From: Balanoglossus misakiensis
Lineage: Eukaryota; Hemichordata
Direction: 5' to 3'
NCBI GenBank assembly: GCA_040954595.2
Contig: CM082586.2
Coordinates: 6,076,001-6,140,000 of the forward strand
Length of the DNA stretch: 64,000 bases
How positions within the stretch are numbered: position 1 is the stretch's first letter; the number at the start of each line of letters is the position of its first letter. The translations under genes and the position numbers were made by a program. The notes beneath the pieces were generated by a model. That model saw only the letters and a list, made by a program, of their open reading frames with translations. It made no database searches and was not told the origin of the DNA. Of the stretch, positions 1 to 9,616 are shown one piece after another.

Positions 1-304
1 GGTACACGAACCGCCGGACTACCAGGAACCGTCCTACCCGGCCCAGCCCTATGACTACACGGACATTGAATGGTATCCCTACAAAGCCGTCGTGAACGAG
101 ACCTACCTGCACATCGACGCGAACTGTTCCGTGGAACTCGAGTACAGGAGTAGGAAGGCCGCCTTCTGGAACGTCCTCATGCCGAAATTGGCTCCGGCGG
201 CCGACAAGCCGCCTACGTGGTACTACTCGTCGTCTTCGGTCATTTTCGCGAGTCAAACGACTGTTTTGTTGTGGTTATGTGCCGTTCTGTTGTTATACAT
301 TTAA
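1..304 (+). CDS. Carboxylesterase/cholinesterase-like protein, 3' terminal exon (partial)
   Basis: The open frame starting at base 2 runs into the window from upstream and stops with TAA at 302-304, giving about 100 C-terminal residues. It contains YLHIDANCSVELEYRSRKAA followed directly by FWNVLMPKL. This resembles the end of the alpha/beta-hydrolase domain in cholinesterases, carboxylesterases and neuroligins, where a Y-R-x-x-K-x-A-F-W-x-x-L-x-P-x-L pattern precedes the C-terminal tail. The catalytic triad would lie upstream, outside the window. After a short S-rich linker the protein ends in about 20 hydrophobic residues (VIFASQTTVLLWLCAVLLLYI without the last residue), which looks like a GPI-anchor signal as in membrane-bound acetylcholinesterases; a short C-terminal membrane anchor is the alternative. 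Whether it is an active esterase or a catalytically dead adhesion member cannot be told from this part. Confidence 0.7.
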   Translation, partial: VHEPPDYQEPSYPAQPYDYTDIEWYPYKAVVNETYLHIDANCSVELEYRSRKAAFWNVLMPKLAPAADKPPTWYYSSSSVIFASQTTVLLWLCAVLLLYI

Positions 305-2013
305 TTGACGTTTTCACTGCCTTTAGTTACTTAGAGTTTTAATACCATTGTTTTCATGACAAGCCAGTTTCGCCAGTGTACTATCGGGTCCGCCAGCTGG
401 GGTATCGTTCGTACATTCCGCGGATGTCTGCGACGAATTTGTGTGGAGTACGGGTTAATTCCTTCCACATAAATTCTTCGGGGAAGACCCTGCGTTACAT
501 ACCAGTATGATATGTATATGTAGTCGAGGGTATTGCGAATAGATTTTATACAGATGGTTTTTAATTTATCGTGATTTATATCAGGTCAAATCCCTGTGAT
601 CGCTAAAGGGATGAAGGCCCGGAGTTTTATTTTACATCGAATGAGATTTACCTGTTTCACATCAGAACATATTCCAACGATTGTTAACAGTGGTTTCGCC
701 ACTCGATATTAGCCTAGCGAACAATATTAGCAAACCAGCTGTCAAGTGTTGAAAGTGCTAAAAGTCGATGGAATCGACCCCCTCAGAAGAGAACCCGGGG
801 TACAATTTTTTGAAAACGTGCTCCTTGAAGGATTTGCACGCATTATCGGCAAACTGTATTTATTTAGTACATCTTCTATTCCAAGTCCTTTATTTTGTAG
901 TAGGCTTACCGCTAAGGTCAAGTGGTTTATTTCTCGTAAATTAAGTAGAATTTGCAGCTTTTTGTTTATGTACAAGTGGCTTGTGTATAAGTTTACAGTA
1001 ACCTGCATATCTATTTTGGTTGATTTAAACATCTGCCTGATACATCCGAACGGGCGCATGCCGCGCCCATGCCCCGATCTGACCAGACAACTAACGATCG
1101 TTTGGTTCCCAAAGGGATCACGGTTTTAATAAACGACGGACAAAAACAAAATGTCTCAATATCTGTTCGATTAGCTGAAGACATTGTGGAAAATAAAGTT
1201 GTCCCTTTATATGAAGACAGAATTGTGATGTTTCAGCCATGTGTGTTGCATTGACAATTTAATTTCAGGGAGCTGGCATTTCCGGACTCTAACAGGCATC
1301 TCATAAGCACTCTTGATGGGAAGTGGCACCCCCTGGCCCAGGGAAATACCGACAAATGCCTGAGCTGTCAAAGAGAAAATTAATATTACGGCGCTGCTGA
1401 TGGCGATCGACAGACTTTGTTTAGCGATATTATTCAGCTATTATATGTATAGGCTAGAAGGCTATATTATTTGTTTATTCAAAATCAGAAAACGCTTCGA
1501 ATCCATCAAATTGTTCTACCGTGTTAATCCCCGTGACCCGTTGAAGAATAATGTTCAAACCCATGTCAAAATGAAGGCCTACAGTTTATGAACACTGTTA
1601 TCTTAGCTGACAGTATCGCACCCACTGTTTATCTTAACCTATATAGGGCCGAACGCTATTAAACCTCGCCAGTATATGACAGTAAAGTAGGCCTAGAGTC
1701 AACCAAACTGTGTGCATCAGACGAGGAAAATCCACAATTTATCATCTGCATTATGCAATATCGATACGTATATGACAACACGCTAGAATAAATAACTCAT
1801 AACACAGTGAGACATGATGGTAATGACAGCTACAGGCCTATACGACTCGAACAAAAGTAGCCTATAGCCTAGCCTAGCCATGTTAGCCCAGCCGTTGTTA
1901 TCTGATTATTATGAAGTAAAGATTGGTCAAGAAAAAAAAATAAAAGCCCCCAAAATAAATTAAAACGGAAAAAATCTATTCAGAATATTAAAAGAAGTTT
2001 GTAACACGACGGG
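305..2013. other. Intergenic region downstream of the esterase exon
   Basis: This stretch holds the esterase 3' UTR and spacer. Several short open frames occur (for example around 746-1259), but none shows a recognisable family motif or a convincing exon series. A splice-acceptor-like site (TTAATTTCAG at 1259-1268) precedes a 37-codon open frame (1270-1383) discussed as a finding. The region around 1640-1890 is rich in AGGCCTA-type words. Confidence 0.6.
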
Positions 2014-2020
2014 AAAAAAA
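2014..2020 (-). terminator. RNA polymerase III terminator (T7) of the tRNA-Phe gene
   Basis: On the minus strand seven T residues follow the tRNA 3' end after only five bases. This is the normal distance and length for a Pol III stop and suggests that the transcription unit is intact despite the T-loop insertion. Confidence 0.7.
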
Positions 2021-2025
2021 GAAAC

Positions 2026-2129
2026 TGCCGAAACCCGGGATAGTTCTCCGAACTCGTGCGAGTTCGCCGGTTTGAACCAGGGACCTTTAGATCTTCAGTC
2101 TAACGCTCTCCCAACTGAGCTATTTCGGC
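2026..2129 (-). tRNA. tRNA-Phe (GAA) with a 31-nt T-loop expansion
   Basis: Reading the minus strand from 2129, the gene starts GCCGAAATAGCTCAGTTGGG, has an anticodon arm TTAGA-CTGAAGA-TCTAA with anticodon GAA, and ends CCGGGTTTCGGCA at 2026. The 7-bp acceptor stem (GCCGAAA/TTTCGGC), D arm, anticodon stem and T stem (CCTGG/CCGGG) are all intact and match animal tRNA-Phe closely. The total length is 104 nt instead of 73, because the T loop, normally TTCGATC, is split into TTC and ATC by an insert that contains the perfect inverted repeat CGAACTCG-CA-CGAGTTCG. The B box at the left edge (GGTTCAAACC) still looks usable. No anticodon-loop intron is present. It may be an unusual functional gene, a pseudogene, or a gene with a non-canonical intron. 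Confidence 0.85.
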
Positions 2130-2502
2130 TGTTATGAAAGACGGTCACTGTAGAGAATAGGATCACATGATAGGAGAAATCCGCAGCGGCGAGCGGTGTT
2201 TGCTTGTATTTTAGCAAACCAAATACAGTTTCAGATAACGTCATAATTTAGGCCCTATTTGTGGACGCAAGTGCAAATTTAGAATCTGTCGACGTCGCGC
2301 CAGTGTTTCTGGTACACGTACGCGTTCCTGGTACAGTTGCATGTATATTTCACAACCTTTGACCTAAGAAGGGACCAATCAGAAGCAAGAATTTACGCGA
2401 ACGCAGAAACCCGGAAGTTCGAAGATCATGCTGCAATATCGAAGCCGTTGGCTTGCAGACGACGGCTGATGGTAGTGATACTAGCTGCTTCGCTTATTCA
2501 AG
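2130..2502 (+). promoter_or_regulatory. FKBP11 5' region and probable promoter
   Basis: This region separates the tRNA from the FKBP11 start codon. It contains a CCAAT box, CCAATCAGA at 2375-2383, about 120 bp before the ATG, and GC-richer sequence than the surroundings. No TATA box is obvious. I looked for the ER-stress element spacing CCAAT-N9-CCACG and did not find it. Confidence 0.4.
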
Positions 2503-2605
2503 ATGCGTAAGCCAGTAGTTGCTCTCTTCTTACTGGCGTTGATCTGTGCTGTCAGTGATGGAAAGAAGAAAAAGGGGCCAAAAGAAGTAAAAATCGAGAT
2601 TATGG
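2503..2605 (+). CDS. FKBP11: FKBP11 exon 1 (signal peptide), apparent frameshift
   Basis: The exon starts at ATG 2503 with a clear signal peptide and ends at ATTATG|GTAAGT. The exon-end frame (KEVKIEIM, needed to join exon 2 in phase 0) is +1 relative to the ATG. The shift falls near the five-A run at 2580-2584. No alternative donor or acceptor that I tested restores the frame. Confidence 0.8.
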
Positions 2606-5600
2606 TAAGTTTATAATGCGCTTATGTTTATACACTGCACAGGTACGGCCGTATAGTCAGTAACTTGGGTTAAAGTTTTTGACACGAAGATAAACTTTAA
2701 TGTTCAGTCGGATTAACTGACTTCTATAAATAAATTTGTAAAATGCCCGTGCTATACAAATCATCATGGTCAATAGTTCAACTTTCCCAACGTCTTTTTG
2801 AAGTCTTTCTTAACTTTTTTTTTCTGTCAAAGAAAATTAAACAGACCACCATATGTTGTCTAAAATTGTACCAACAACCAGGTATGCACTATCCATGGGT
2901 TGGCGCAAAGAAATTTCAAAAAATTCTCAAAATCGACTCAATTGAATAAAATGTCATGTTTTAGAGGGCCCGCTGCAACGGTCTTGTGATTAATATTGAA
3001 CGGATATTCAGACTGCGCCCCGCATCACACACCACACGTCCTCATGTGTGAAGTATACAGTGTAATTGGATATCCTTGTCACAAAGTTGAGAGCAACGCC
3101 GCATTGCATTTGCTCTGCCAGGCGTCAAGTTCGACCGCCACGTCACAGTTGCAGAATGATTTGAACATGTGTGTGTGTTTACCTCTGGCGACGAACCATA
3201 TCAACTGATGTGACTACCGACTCATCCTTCTGATTGATAAGTCAGCTGCTTATAACAGTGCCACTCCCATGGGACATTGGTCTGAGAGAGAGGGTTAAAA
3301 TAAAATATATTGTGCATCTCTTTTAAGTTTTAAAAGTTTTTTGCATATACCTTGCTTGCACTGCTAGTTGACTTTTTCACATCATTAAAGGTGTCCATTG
3401 CATGTCTATGATACTTTTACATACTACTCGCTTTACTGGTAAATAGCATATGGCACTATCATAATGAAGTCCATTGTTTTGTCTTTCATTGCGAATAGAG
3501 CAACAGTTGCACATGCTACATAGTAATTAGAGTAGCAACTAGAGTTGGTTGAGAACTGTTTTTACTCTCTCAAAGCCTTATGTTGCATGTCCTCAATGAC
3601 AGGGGTGAGTGGAATTTAAGTTGTTAATGTTGGAGCACAGCCACTTAGAGCACCTCCTTTCACCAGAGCTCTGTCACCAGGGACATGCAATATAACTTTA
3701 GGACCTGCTGTGAAACTGAACAGAGTATCCCATCTCAGGTCAGGTTTAATTATTATAGACTCTCAAGGGTCTATAGGTTTACTTGACCATTATTGGCTTG
3801 GATGGTAAAGTGATCAATGATGTCCTCAGTGGTGTCCAGTCAAGAACACTCTAGTAACAAAATATTGTAATCCCGTTCAAAAATATTGTGCATTTGTCAT
3901 ATTCAGAAAAAAACCTGTTCAAATGTAGAACGTACAACCAGTATCAGTTCCCACAGAAGCTAAACTCCCTTGATTTATGAGCAGCTTTTTAAAATTGTAT
4001 GAAGTCACTACTTGCAGATAAAGTTTTACCATTATGAATTAATTATTCAGCCGTTCATAATCAGAATTGATAAATTATCAATGTCCATATGGACGTTTCT
4101 GGAGGGACACATGTGCCAACCGAGGGAAGATAATAAAATAATCAATATTGCCCCGTGGCTGGGTATAAAGCAAACAAAACAGGAAGAAGTCATGTTTTCT
4201 TGAATAATTCAGAACCACTGTACTGTGATTATACTAGTTATCTTTACTTCTTACTCTGACAGGTCAATACCTGTACAAGTTTTTTCCAGTATTTGTATAA
4301 GCCTCAGGGATGAGATAAAATTAAGCATCGCGACCTGGTTTTATATTCAAACCCCATACGAAGACAGAATAATGGGTCTGAAATAGTATTGAACGGAGTA
4401 ATGTGTTTTTTCTCTGTAACGGGTCACGCCAACCACCCAATTAGTTGACGTGAATACAATTATTCCAAAAATAAGTTGACTGATTCAAATACAGTCGGCC
4501 TGATGAGTTTTTTGAAGCTCCAATTCCCGTTGTTTTGGAAATTACTTCTATTTACATTTCACTTGAAAGCACCCATCTAGCATCTACCAGCTAAAAAATG
4601 AATGCAATCGTTAATAAACCAAAAAGTGCTCAACATTAAACACATTGCTCAATCTCATTCTGAACATGGAAAACACATGTCTGACCTAAATTGTTAATTC
4701 ATTTAAAAAGTGTCATAAAATGAGCTGTAAGGAAAACTTAACACAGAAACTTTGTGTTTGTTTTTTCCAATCATAATCTATCCCTTGCGTACAAGGCCCT
4801 GTGCTTTCATAAAGTGCTATTTTATTCACCAGACACTGAACACACATTGTGTGAGATAAACCTGACTTTAATAAAGATATTTTCATCCTTTTGAAATTAG
4901 GCCCATATCTAATCCTCATGTGCACAAAATGTATGGCTATCAATAAATTATGGGGGTAGTATCATATACAGGTGTATAATCCATATCCTAAGATAAGTCC
5001 TCTGGGTGTTGCTGTAGTTGGGTTCACATCAGAAAAATAACGCTCGCCCTAAACAGGTTTAGGTTTTAAACCAGCCTAAATGATGTGCACAAGATGTGTT
5101 GGACCAGAGCCAGACTAGCAAAGTCCTGGTATAGAATGTCCCCAAGCAAGCATCATACATAACCATGCTTCTTCTTTCTCTTGTTTTACAGGATGAAGTT
5201 AGTGATTGCACAGAAAGAGCTGAGGATGGAGACACATTACAAGTCCACTATACTGTAAGTTTTGGAAAAAAAATGTACAGTAGCTAGGGCAAGTAGGGAA
5301 ACGCTAATCTACTGATAAAACTATAGCACTGATAAAACGTGAGAGAATGTACCAGCTGTGTCTAAAACTCACTATCAGCCAAATAGCTTATAGTCATGCT
5401 ACTAGGTTAGTTTAAAACACCCATACATTTATTAATGAATTTTGCAGTACATTGAATGAACCCATATTGCAGCGGTTTACTTACCAAAAATATGGTTTAT
5501 AGACATACGACAGGCCGGCTGCACAAATAATAGTGACAATTAGCCCATACTTGGCCGTTTTTTTAAATATAGTACATAACTTAAGAAATTTATTTATGTT

Positions 5601-8091
5601 TAATGCTCCATTAGCTGTAACTTGCGCCCAGCATTTTGCTTATCAACACAATATGTGTATAGTCAACATTGTTATTTATATGCAAAATTTGAATTCAAGT
5701 CCTGAGTAGAATTAATTTGTCAACAATAACAATGGCCGTTACGAACATACAAGCTAAGTTGTGGAGTACTGGGTATATTAAAATTCTGTTTGGAGTAGAG
5801 AAAGGAATTGTATTGGAAATTGTATTTGATTCACAGAACAAAAATGCTGGAAATAAAGCCAAAGATTGTCCCTTTAATGGCTGACCACACTGTATTCGGT
5901 TTTTCTGACCCAAGCTGAAAACTCTGACAATTTGATTTAAAAAAAGAAAAAAAACACACGTGGTGAGTGTGCTGATTACTACCTGTATATTTTACTTTCA
6001 ATTTCACGATGCTATTTTCACTCTCGACCATTGAAACCAGGGCTATAGTACATGCTCAAAAAATACTGGCATTTCATGGGATAAGAATAGCCACACACAA
6101 ATCCCTCACATGTCAGCCTCAGGCAGGGTTGTTACAACCTCCCAGGATTGTTTGTTTGGAAACCACCAGACTGTTTATTTCTCTCTGCCATTTCTTGCAG
6201 GGGAGGCTGGAGTCGACAGGTGAAGTATTCGACTCAAGCGACGGGAAGCGACCTTTCGAGTTTGTTATCGGGGCCAAACCCAAACAGGTCATTGAGGGAT
6301 GGGATATCGGCTTGAAGGGAATGTGTGTCGGGTAAGCAAGTCCCTAGGACTTTCATCACATTTCAATTTCAATGACTTTCAGCACGTCAACTTTCAATGA
6401 CTTTCATCACATTTCAATGACTTTCATCACCTTTCAATGACTTTCACCACATTTCAATGACTTTCATCACTTTTCGGACAAACTGAAATTTACCAAAAAA
6501 AATCATATTTGCTGTGTGTTACATTTTAATTTTTCGTGATCAACTCTATTTTTTTGTTTTGTGACCAATTCCCTTTGGCCAGATCATGTGATCAATACTC
6601 TCCAACAAGCAATCAACAATAGCAGATCTTGATTAATTACTTTGTCAGTTTCATCATAGCATTCCATCTTTTCACATTATAATGTTTATAACTAAAATTT
6701 TATAATGTGTTTTCTTTAACCTTACAGTACAATTTTTTTTGTCATTACAAATGTATTAAGCAAATTGTTTGGAATTTAATCAGGGATAACCATAGGTACA
6801 TGTAACACTTAGCAAAAGTCTTGGGATATTTATAACTTAGCTGTTGAGTGTTTGGCAGCAGAAGTTATGTCATATGTCAGCGATGAAATCAATTATCAGG
6901 TTTAAAGAACCATTTACTCCTAAATGTAGTAGCTGTTATGACCTCAATATGCAGTAACAGGAGAGCCCATAACCCTTGAATGTGTATAAAAATAGTCAGT
7001 GTCTGTGTAGTGTACATGGGGTAATAGACTCGTCCAGGCCTGGATGACAGTCCCCAGAGATCTGACATGCTAACCTAATTTTCCGCACCGTGAGGTAATT
7101 TGCCTTGTTGTGTTTATGCTATGGAGTTTTAATACTAATACCAGTCGGTCTGCTAGTCAGCTGGAAGCTAGTTTGTGCAACATGTGGTGAATAAGAAACA
7201 TGTATCCTGGATATACTAGGCCAACAATTCCACCCCCCCCCCCCCCCCCCCCCCTCCGCCTCCTCCCCTTCACGGCGTATTTTCTGTGGCGTTGTGTGAA
7301 CTTCAGTGGTCAGTGGCCAACTCATGTTTCTAAAATTTCACAGAGAACGGAGACTTCTGGTCATACCTCCGGAATTTGCGTACGGAAAGAGAGGGAGTCC
7401 ACCACAGATACCACGTAAGTTGAAATGTGGAGATGTCTGCTCTTATTTAATAACCCTGTCACCACTATGGTTCAGTCCAGAACCCATTGTTTTCTATGGT
7501 AAAGTTGGACCTCTAAAGAGGAAAGTGGGGGTGAAAGGGTTAAAATGGATGCTCCATTTAGACTGATAAGTGATCGTGTTATAGAACGCAGTAGCCTGTA
7601 TGTGTGCAACACTAACTGCCATTGTTATTGTGGACATAGTGAAATCTATTCTGGACTGGAGTACACATTTTGCCCAATACCAATGCTGACTATATGTATA
7701 TAGGTTGTGGTAAAAAAGCTAAATACATAGCATTTTGTCATGCTTCAGTGATTTTAACAAGAAACTGCAGTAGATACACAAAAGAAAAAACATGCTGAAA
7801 ACAGAGAGAAAAGTTACAGCTGATCTAAATGGATCTTTAAACAGAAAAGTTTTCTTTCTTTTATTTCTCCATTCAGCACATGCAACTCTGGAATTTGAAG
7901 CTTTCCTGATCTCTGTGAAAAAACAGACGCTGCAAGAGAAAATCTTACCTCATGTCCAGTTCATATCAATTCCTGTGGCCGTCATTATATTCATATACTA
8001 TTTATATGATAAAATCAGAAAAGCTCCCTCAGAACAGGAAGTCAAAAAAGCTGAAAAAGTTAGCAAGAAAAATTCAAAGAAGAAAAAGTAA
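2503..8091 (+). CDS. FKBP11: FKBP11-type ER peptidyl-prolyl cis-trans isomerase, five exons
   Basis: Coding exons are 2503-2605, 5192-5254, 6201-6331, 7344-7414 and 7877-8091, all with GT-AG borders and compatible phases (0, 0, 2, 1) except for exon 1. The protein is about 193 residues (human FKBP11 is about 200). It has a signal peptide (MRKPVVALFLLALICAVSDG), a single luminal FKBP domain (about residues 30-138), one transmembrane segment (about 149-166) and a cytosolic lysine-rich tail ending KKNSKKKK. Active-site residues of the FKBP fold are present: Y54, F65, D66, F76, V85, I86, W89, Y112 and H124. C40 and C97 would form the disulfide typical of secretory-pathway FKBPs. The expected role is proline isomerisation during folding in the ER, where vertebrate FKBP11 serves secretory cells. 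Exon 1 is 103 nt in this sequence, one too many: the signal-peptide frame and the FKBP frame do not join. The mismatch lies in an A/G-rich homopolymer stretch, so an assembly error is likely. Confidence 0.9.
2606..5191 (+). other. FKBP11 intron 1
   Basis: GT-AG intron (GTAAGT ... TTGTTTTACAG). It is AT-rich with no recognised gene or repeat array. Short open frames inside it show no family motifs. Confidence 0.8.
5192..5254 (+). CDS. FKBP11: FKBP11 exon 2
   Basis: 63 nt, 21 codons, phase 0 on both sides. Encodes the segment with C40, the GD turn and LQVHYT with the pocket tyrosine. Both paralogs also have a 63-nt exon here. Confidence 0.9.
5255..6200 (+). other. FKBP11 intron 2
   Basis: GT-AG intron (GTAAGT ... 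TTTCTTGCAG). Nothing else recognised inside. Confidence 0.8.
6201..6331 (+). CDS. FKBP11: FKBP11 exon 3 (FKBP core)
   Basis: 131 nt, from phase 0 to phase 2. Encodes the core with VFDSS, PFEFVIG, VIEGWD and GMCVG, covering pocket residues F65, D66, F76, V85, I86, W89 and the second cysteine C97. Confidence 0.9.
6350..6474 (+). repeat. Minisatellite, about 20-bp unit
   Basis: About five to six copies of a unit close to ATTTCAATGACTTTCATCAC, with small substitutions and a shorter first copy, directly after the exon 3 donor. Confidence 0.85.
7233..7254 (+). repeat. Poly-C tract (C22)
   Basis: Uninterrupted run of 22 C followed by a pyrimidine-rich stretch (TCCGCCTCCTCCCC), about 90 bp before exon 4. 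It can act as an extended pyrimidine tract and is prone to length errors. Confidence 0.9.
7344..7414 (+). CDS. FKBP11: FKBP11 exon 4
   Basis: 71 nt, from phase 2 to phase 1. Encodes ERRLLVIPPEFAYGKRGSPP, including the pocket tyrosine Y112. Confidence 0.9.
7415..7876 (+). other. FKBP11 intron 4
   Basis: GT-AG intron at a position that has no intron in paralogs B and C. Confidence 0.8.
7877..8091 (+). CDS. FKBP11: FKBP11 exon 5 (end of domain, transmembrane segment, lysine tail)
   Basis: Starts after TTCTCCATTCAG, giving PHATLEFEAFLI (last strands of the FKBP fold), then a helix QFISIPVAVIIFIYYLY, then a lysine-rich tail ending KKNSKKKK and TAA at 8089-8091. Confidence 0.9.
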
Positions 8092-8109
8092 CAGTCAAAT
8101 TTAAATAAG

Positions 8110-8178
8110 AATAAATTAATGCAAATTTTAAAATATTTCCTTTTATTTTGTGTTTTACTTTTTAAATGTTTGAATAAA
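8110..8178 (+). promoter_or_regulatory. FKBP11 polyadenylation signals
   Basis: AATAAA at 8110-8115 and again at 8173-8178, 20 and 80 bp after the stop codon. Confidence 0.6.
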
Positions 8179-9137
8179 TTAAAATAATTGGAGTTCTCAC
8201 ATAATTAGGGATCTGGCAACATCTTAATATTGTTTTAGTTTTTGCTGTGTCTTTCACTATTTTCAAGTCTTTATCAAGAGATAATAATTCTATGCAATCA
8301 GAAATAATGACGAAGATCAAGTTTGCACATTTTGTGGTTTCATCTGGTAGACTACAAATATTAAGGACCCACCTATATGATAAATTAATGTTGAGTCGTA
8401 TGATGATTGTTGAAAAATGGATATCAAATAGACCTTACTCTTCTAATTCTATAAGTGAATGCAAATGAATAAACTTAAGAGAGTTTCTTTTTATGATTCC
8501 AATACGTTTTCCATTTGGTTGTTAATTTCACTGTCTTCATGGTCTTATTCCACCAATTGTCATTTGACCTGTGTGTGACCTTGATTTGACCTTTATCTGT
8601 ACGTGGAGACATCATTTCCTGTCTGTGTCACATTTTCATGTGAACCCTTCTATAATAGTGGACATCTGTTTTCTGTAAACACTCAGGGCTATATATGTAG
8701 TGCCCCCTTTCCCACACCCAACCTACGTACATTAAACCACTAATCTTCCAGACAAGAATATGTGAAACGTCTAATTCAAGTGTATTATCGCCACTTGTTT
8801 GTAAATGTTGTTTGAGAAATGTAATTATTGGTAAAAAAACTTCTTTGTTCTGATCGGAGACAAGTTAATAAATAAACTGAAAAGTTCAGAAATGTTGATG
8901 TCTTGGCAGTAAAAATGATTGTGAATTTATGGGCTCGGTATAAACGTATGCGTGATAGTGAATGTGTAAAAAAGTTCTGACCATTAAAGGGGTTATCAGT
9001 GAGTTGATATGCCATGTGCTAGATACATGTACTCCTATACTGATCAGTTTAAAAATAGACCCTGGACATAATATGCCAATGTGAATGACACTCTATATAA
9101 AATATTACTGAAAGACTGCATTTATGTAATGAAGCTC
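8179..9137. other. Intergenic spacer between convergent FKBP11 and FKBP11-like B
   Basis: AT-rich, no gene recognised. The two genes point toward each other here, with 1.23 kb between their stop codons. Confidence 0.6.
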
Positions 9138-9143
9138 TTTATT
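9138..9143 (-). promoter_or_regulatory. Polyadenylation signal of FKBP11-like B
   Basis: TTTATT on the plus strand, that is AATAAA on the minus strand, about 180 bp past the stop codon of gene B. Confidence 0.5.
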
Positions 9144-9321
9144 TATAAATAGTTCAATGTCATTTAAAATCTATACAATTGTATATCTGCAATGTTTTAT
9201 AAATAGTTTTTAATATCTACATAAACTGGCTTCAATGCAAAGTACATGTAAAGCAATTCAATATGGCCGACAGGACCTTCATTCAGGATTCAAGTATATC
9301 TGAGGAATAATATCGTGTTTA

Positions 9322-9616
9322 TCACACTGCGTCTCCCACTAGGTACCATTTTATTTTGTTTCCTTTGTGTTCACAATAATAAAGACACACTGCGACCAGC
9401 ACGAACAAAATCACGGAGAACGGTATGGCGAGGAACTGCAGTGCTTCGAAGTTGGGCGAAGGAGGATCTCGGGGAATCCAGTCACCGTTGGTGGCGCCCT
9501 TGACCACCTTCACCAGTTTGACGTCGAAAATGAGCGTCGAATTCGCAGGTACCAGAGGCGGCGAACCTTTGTGGCCGTAACCGAGAAACGGCGGAACAAT
9601 AATACGCCTCGCCTCC
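9322..9616 (-). CDS. FKBP11-like B exon 4
   Basis: 295 nt with TGA stop at 9322-9324. The acceptor on the minus strand is TTGATTCAG|G. Encodes [18 protein letters not shown], the sequon ANST, the linker, the transmembrane helix and the GDAV end. About 12% nucleotide divergence from the same exon of C, counted by eye. Confidence 0.9.

Larger units (their letters stand above)
6332..7343 (+). other. FKBP11 intron 3
   Basis: GT-AG intron. It contains a 20-bp minisatellite near its start and a C22 tract near its end. Confidence 0.8.

Noticed and set aside
746-1259. Overlapping open frames on both strands near the esterase exon
   Set aside because: No conserved motif, no coherent splice pattern and no match that I recognise; they are likely chance frames.
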